Of a stretch of DNA of 64,000 nt, positions 60,735 through 64,000 are shown piece by piece. Within the stretch, counting starts at the first letter, position 1; each line of letters begins with the position of its first letter. Below the pieces are notes generated by a model. It saw only the letters and a list, made by a program, of their open reading frames with translations, made no database searches and was not told where the DNA came from. The stretch is from Pantoea sp. 18069 (lineage in GTDB: Bacteria; Pseudomonadota; Gammaproteobacteria; Burkholderiales; Burkholderiaceae_C), in contig NZ_CACSJA010000029.1 in assembly GCF_902706035.1 (NCBI RefSeq), forward strand, positions 1 through 64,000, in the 5' to 3' direction. The translations under genes were made by a program, and so were the position numbers.

Positions 60735-61571
60735 TCAGTCCACGTGGGCGCCCAGGAAGTCGCCCAGCGCGGCGTAGAAGCCGGCCTCGTTGTCCCAGGG
60801 AATCATGTGGCCCGCGCCCGGCACGCGCACATGCGCGGTCTGCGGCGCCAGGCCCTGCCATTCGGCCGCGTCTGCGTCGCGCACCACATCGCCACGCTCG
60901 GCCGTGACCAGCAGCAAGGGCTGGGCCAGATGCGGCAGATCGGCATGGATATCGTCGCGGCCGAAGTCCTCGAAGCTGCGCACAATGGCCGGTTCGTGGC
61001 AGGTGTGCAGCCACTGGGCGCGCAACTGGCGCTGTTCTTCGGTCCAGGTCGGGCAGAAGGCGCGCATCGCTTCGGCGTCCATGCCCAGCGTCGCCTGGCG
61101 TATCGAATCCACATACCAGGGCAAGGCCGCGGGATAGGCGCGCCGGCCCGGGCCCGATACCGGCGGATCGACGATCACCAGGCGAGTGAGACCTTGCGGC
61201 TGGGCGCACGCGGCGCGCACCGCGATGCGCCCGCCCATCGAATGCCCCATCAGCGCGAAGCGCGCGAGGCCCAGGGCCTGGGCAAACGCGTTGACATCGG
61301 CGGCCTGGGCGTCAAGACCGTAGTCCAGCCCCGGGCCTGAAGAAGACAGACCCCGGCCGCGCACGTCGAGCACATAGGTATCGAACTGGCGGCCCAGGTG
61401 CTCGGCGACAAAGCCCCAGGTCACGGCCGGGCTGGTGATGCCGGGAATCAGGATGACGGCGTCGCGCCCGGCGCGCGCGCCGGTGACACCGCCGTAGCGC
61501 AGATAGTGCTGGCGAATGCCGTTGGCCTGGACCTGGCCGCCGTAGAGAAAAGTGCTGGATGTGGTGGACAT
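60735..61571 (-). CDS. nicD: NicD, N-formylmaleamate deformylase
   Basis: A 278-aa alpha/beta hydrolase that removes formate from N-formylmaleamate to give maleamate. The nucleophile elbow is LMGHSMGGRI (Ser), the C-terminal histidine lies in VPGAGHMIPWDN, and the acid probably in the LLVTAERGDVVRD region. It lies between nicE and nicX in the leftward operon; the arrangement supports the specific name over a generic hydrolase. Confidence 0.88.
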   Translation of the reverse strand: MSTTSSTFLYGGQVQANGIRQHYLRYGGVTGARAGRDAVILIPGITSPAVTWGFVAEHLGRQFDTYVLDVRGRGLSSSGPGLDYGLDAQAADVNAFAQALGLARFALMGHSMGGRIAVRAACAQPQGLTRLVIVDPPVSGPGRRAYPAALPWYVDSIRQATLGMDAEAMRAFCPTWTEEQRQLRAQWLHTCHEPAIVRSFEDFGRDDIHADLPHLAQPLLLVTAERGDVVRDADAAEWQGLAPQTAHVRVPGAGHMIPWDNEAGFYAALGDFLGAHVD

Positions 61572-61631
61572 GGATTTGTAAAACAGGTGGTCGATGGCAG
61601 GAAAGCTGTCCGATGTGAATAGCCTCGGCGT

Positions 61632-62402
61632 TCAAGCCTTGTCGTAGGGGTAGGCTCCCGACAGCAGCGCGCCCGCGCCGGGCACGACCGGGTCCAGACC
61701 CAGCTCCTTGAGGATGGCGTAGGTCGTGGCGATGGCCGCCGTGAGCACCGGCTTGCCGGTCTGGGCTTCGACCTGGGCCACGGCCGCCAGCGAAGGCATT
61801 TGCACGCAGGCCGACAGCACGATCACATCGGCATCGCCGTAGTCCATGCCGGCGACGATGGCGGGCAGCTTGGCGGGATCGTGGCGGCCGACATCGAGGT
61901 TGTCGGGAATCTCGAGCGCACGCCAGTCGACGACTTCAAAGCCTTCGGCGGCGATGTAGTCCTTGACCAGTTCGGTCAGCGGCAACATGTAGGGCGCGAC
62001 CAGCGCGATCTTTTTGGCCTTCATGACCTTGAGCGCTTCGACCAGCGCGCCGGCGCTGGTGATCACCGGCGCGGTCGCGCCATTCGTCGCCGTGCACGCG
62101 GTCAGGCGCTTTTGCGATACGCGGTGGTAGCCGTGGCCCATGGCCATGATCGCCACCAGGCAGGCGTAGCCGAGCACGTCGACGCGCGCATCGCTGAGCT
62201 CGAGCGCGCAGCGGTCGCTTTCCGCGTCCATCGCGGCCAGCTCTTCCTTGACCACCTTCTTCATGCGCATGCGGCTCGAGTGGAAGGTGAAGCGGTCCTG
62301 CGGGCGCAGCACCGAATGGGCCTGCAGCATGGCCGGCACTTCGGTCTCCATGGTGGTGTTGGAGCTCGGAACGATCTGGCCGATACGGAAGGTTTTGCTC
62401 AT
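61632..62402 (-). CDS. nicE: NicE, maleate cis-trans isomerase
   Basis: A 256-aa Asp/Glu-racemase-fold enzyme converting maleate to fumarate, the last step of nicotinate degradation. The two catalytic cysteines are visible: GYACLVAIMAMG and VLSACVQMPS. The N-terminus RIGQIVPSSNTTMETEVPAM is characteristic of maleate isomerase. ATG 62402 (MSKTFRIGQ) is preferred; ATG 62417 is possible. It is the first gene of the leftward nic operon. Confidence 0.92.
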   Translation of the reverse strand: MSKTFRIGQIVPSSNTTMETEVPAMLQAHSVLRPQDRFTFHSSRMRMKKVVKEELAAMDAESDRCALELSDARVDVLGYACLVAIMAMGHGYHRVSQKRLTACTATNGATAPVITSAGALVEALKVMKAKKIALVAPYMLPLTELVKDYIAAEGFEVVDWRALEIPDNLDVGRHDPAKLPAIVAGMDYGDADVIVLSACVQMPSLAAVAQVEAQTGKPVLTAAIATTYAILKELGLDPVVPGAGALLSGAYPYDKA

Positions 62403-62432
62403 GGTCTTGGCTTTCATGGAATAGGTGGAAAG

Positions 62433-62461
62433 ATAGTACTTAATAAAGCGTATACGCTCAA
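62433..62461 (-). promoter_or_regulatory. nicE promoter with palindromic operator
   Basis: On the minus strand TTGAGC (62461-62456), 17 bases, TACTAT (62438-62433) forms a sigma-70-like promoter. The perfect 12-base palindrome AGCGTATACGCT (62447-62458) covers the end of the -35 and the spacer, an ideal repressor position. Confidence 0.65.
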
Positions 62462-62518
62462 TAGTGCAAAACCCATGCCCAGCTCAAAACCATGCCCCAA
62501 AGCGAAAAATCGTTGATT

Positions 62519-62536
62519 TGGTGCGAACACGCACCA
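62519..62536. promoter_or_regulatory. Palindrome in the divergent nicE-nicC region
   Basis: TGGTGCG-AACA-CGCACCA is a perfect 7-bp inverted repeat, with another TTGGTGCG half-site at 62571-62578. It lies upstream of nicC and may bind a pathway regulator. No regulator gene for the cluster is in the window. Confidence 0.55.
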
Positions 62537-62599
62537 TTAAATTGCTTTGGACTAGGTAGAAATCCTCTCCTTGGTGCGTTTGCCTTGGACGAAAAATAG

Positions 62600-63871
<1,272 letters not shown>

Positions 63872-63910
63872 GCGCCCCGGCCCCCAAACCACCTACCACC
63901 GCCCTTCAGC

Positions 63911-64000
63911 ATGGCCACCACATCTTCTTCCAGTCCCCTGCACCTGCGTGTCAACGGACGCGACTGCACAACGCCGGCAACACCCGACACGGCGCTGCTG
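63911..64000 (+). CDS. nicA: NicA, 2Fe-2S subunit of nicotinate hydroxylase (partial, 3' end outside window)
   Basis: The first 30 codons from ATG 63911 read MATTSSSSPLHLRVNGRDCT TPATPDTALL. LxVNGxx....PDTxLL is the start of the ferredoxin-like 2Fe-2S domain of small subunits of molybdenum hydroxylases. Placed 39 bases after nicC, it is most likely NicA, the electron-transfer subunit that works with NicB. The cysteine ligands lie beyond the window edge. Confidence 0.7.
   Translation, partial: MATTSSSSPLHLRVNGRDCTTPATPDTALL

Overview
The window is chromosomal DNA of a high-GC betaproteobacterium, most likely a member of the Comamonadaceae (Burkholderiales). This is inferred from gene content and style: an imuA-imuB-dnaE2 mutagenesis cassette, a Bug-type (TctC-like) binding protein, a glycine-rich Burkholderiales-type porin, a nicotinate (nic) cluster, and many short intergenic palindromes of the TTCGACAGGCTCAGG type. 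No rRNA, tRNA, CRISPR array or prophage was seen.

Layout. (1) 1-5.7 kb: DNA-damage mutagenesis operon imuA (5' end outside the window), imuB, dnaE2 and an AlkB-like dioxygenase. (2) 5.8-7.6 kb: a stand-alone IscB element, with a folded upstream region that looks like an omega RNA, an intact RuvC/HNH nuclease gene and right-end hairpins, directly against a Nudix gene. A small unknown gene at 8.2-8.7 kb has a perfect LexA box in its promoter. (3) 9.0-17 kb: nitrate/nitrite assimilation. It holds nirBD, a fused PP2C phosphatase/Ser-Thr kinase, a NarK/NasA-type transporter and an ANTAR regulator with a PilJ/NarX-like nitrate-sensor region. Both nirB and the transporter have a sigma-54-like promoter and a leader ending in an intrinsic terminator, so the ANTAR protein is the likely antiterminator. 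(4) 17-28 kb: mixed housekeeping genes (LysE exporter, AraC, TerC, two LysR genes, YdiJ, a Na+/H+ antiporter with a structured leader, VOC protein, RNase H-like protein, SDR).

(5) 28-55 kb: a catabolic region under one probable TetR regulator (28.2 kb). The same operator, TTACCT-N6-AGGTAA and variants, occurs at five promoters: tetR itself, the Bug-protein operon at 32.4 kb, both sides of the divergent acyl-CoA synthetase/enoyl-CoA hydratase promoter at 50 kb, and the porin at 52.8 kb. The genes include SDRs, acyl-CoA dehydrogenases, two CoA ligases, a Baeyer-Villiger-like monooxygenase, an SMP-30-type lactonase, a Liv ABC transporter and the porin. Together they would suit uptake and breakdown of a cyclic or branched ketone/alcohol through a lactone and beta-oxidation. 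An AT-rich island (29.0-30.5 kb; a small peptide gene and an MFS exporter) has been inserted in this region. A deletion scar and a frameshifted nitroreductase lie at 53-54 kb.

(6) 55.5-64 kb: a two-repeat DUF5710 protein and a nicotinate degradation cluster. nicE, nicD, nicX, nicF and a nicB-like gene run leftward; nicC and the start of nicA run rightward. The divergent nicE/nicC promoter contains two perfect palindromes that look like operators.
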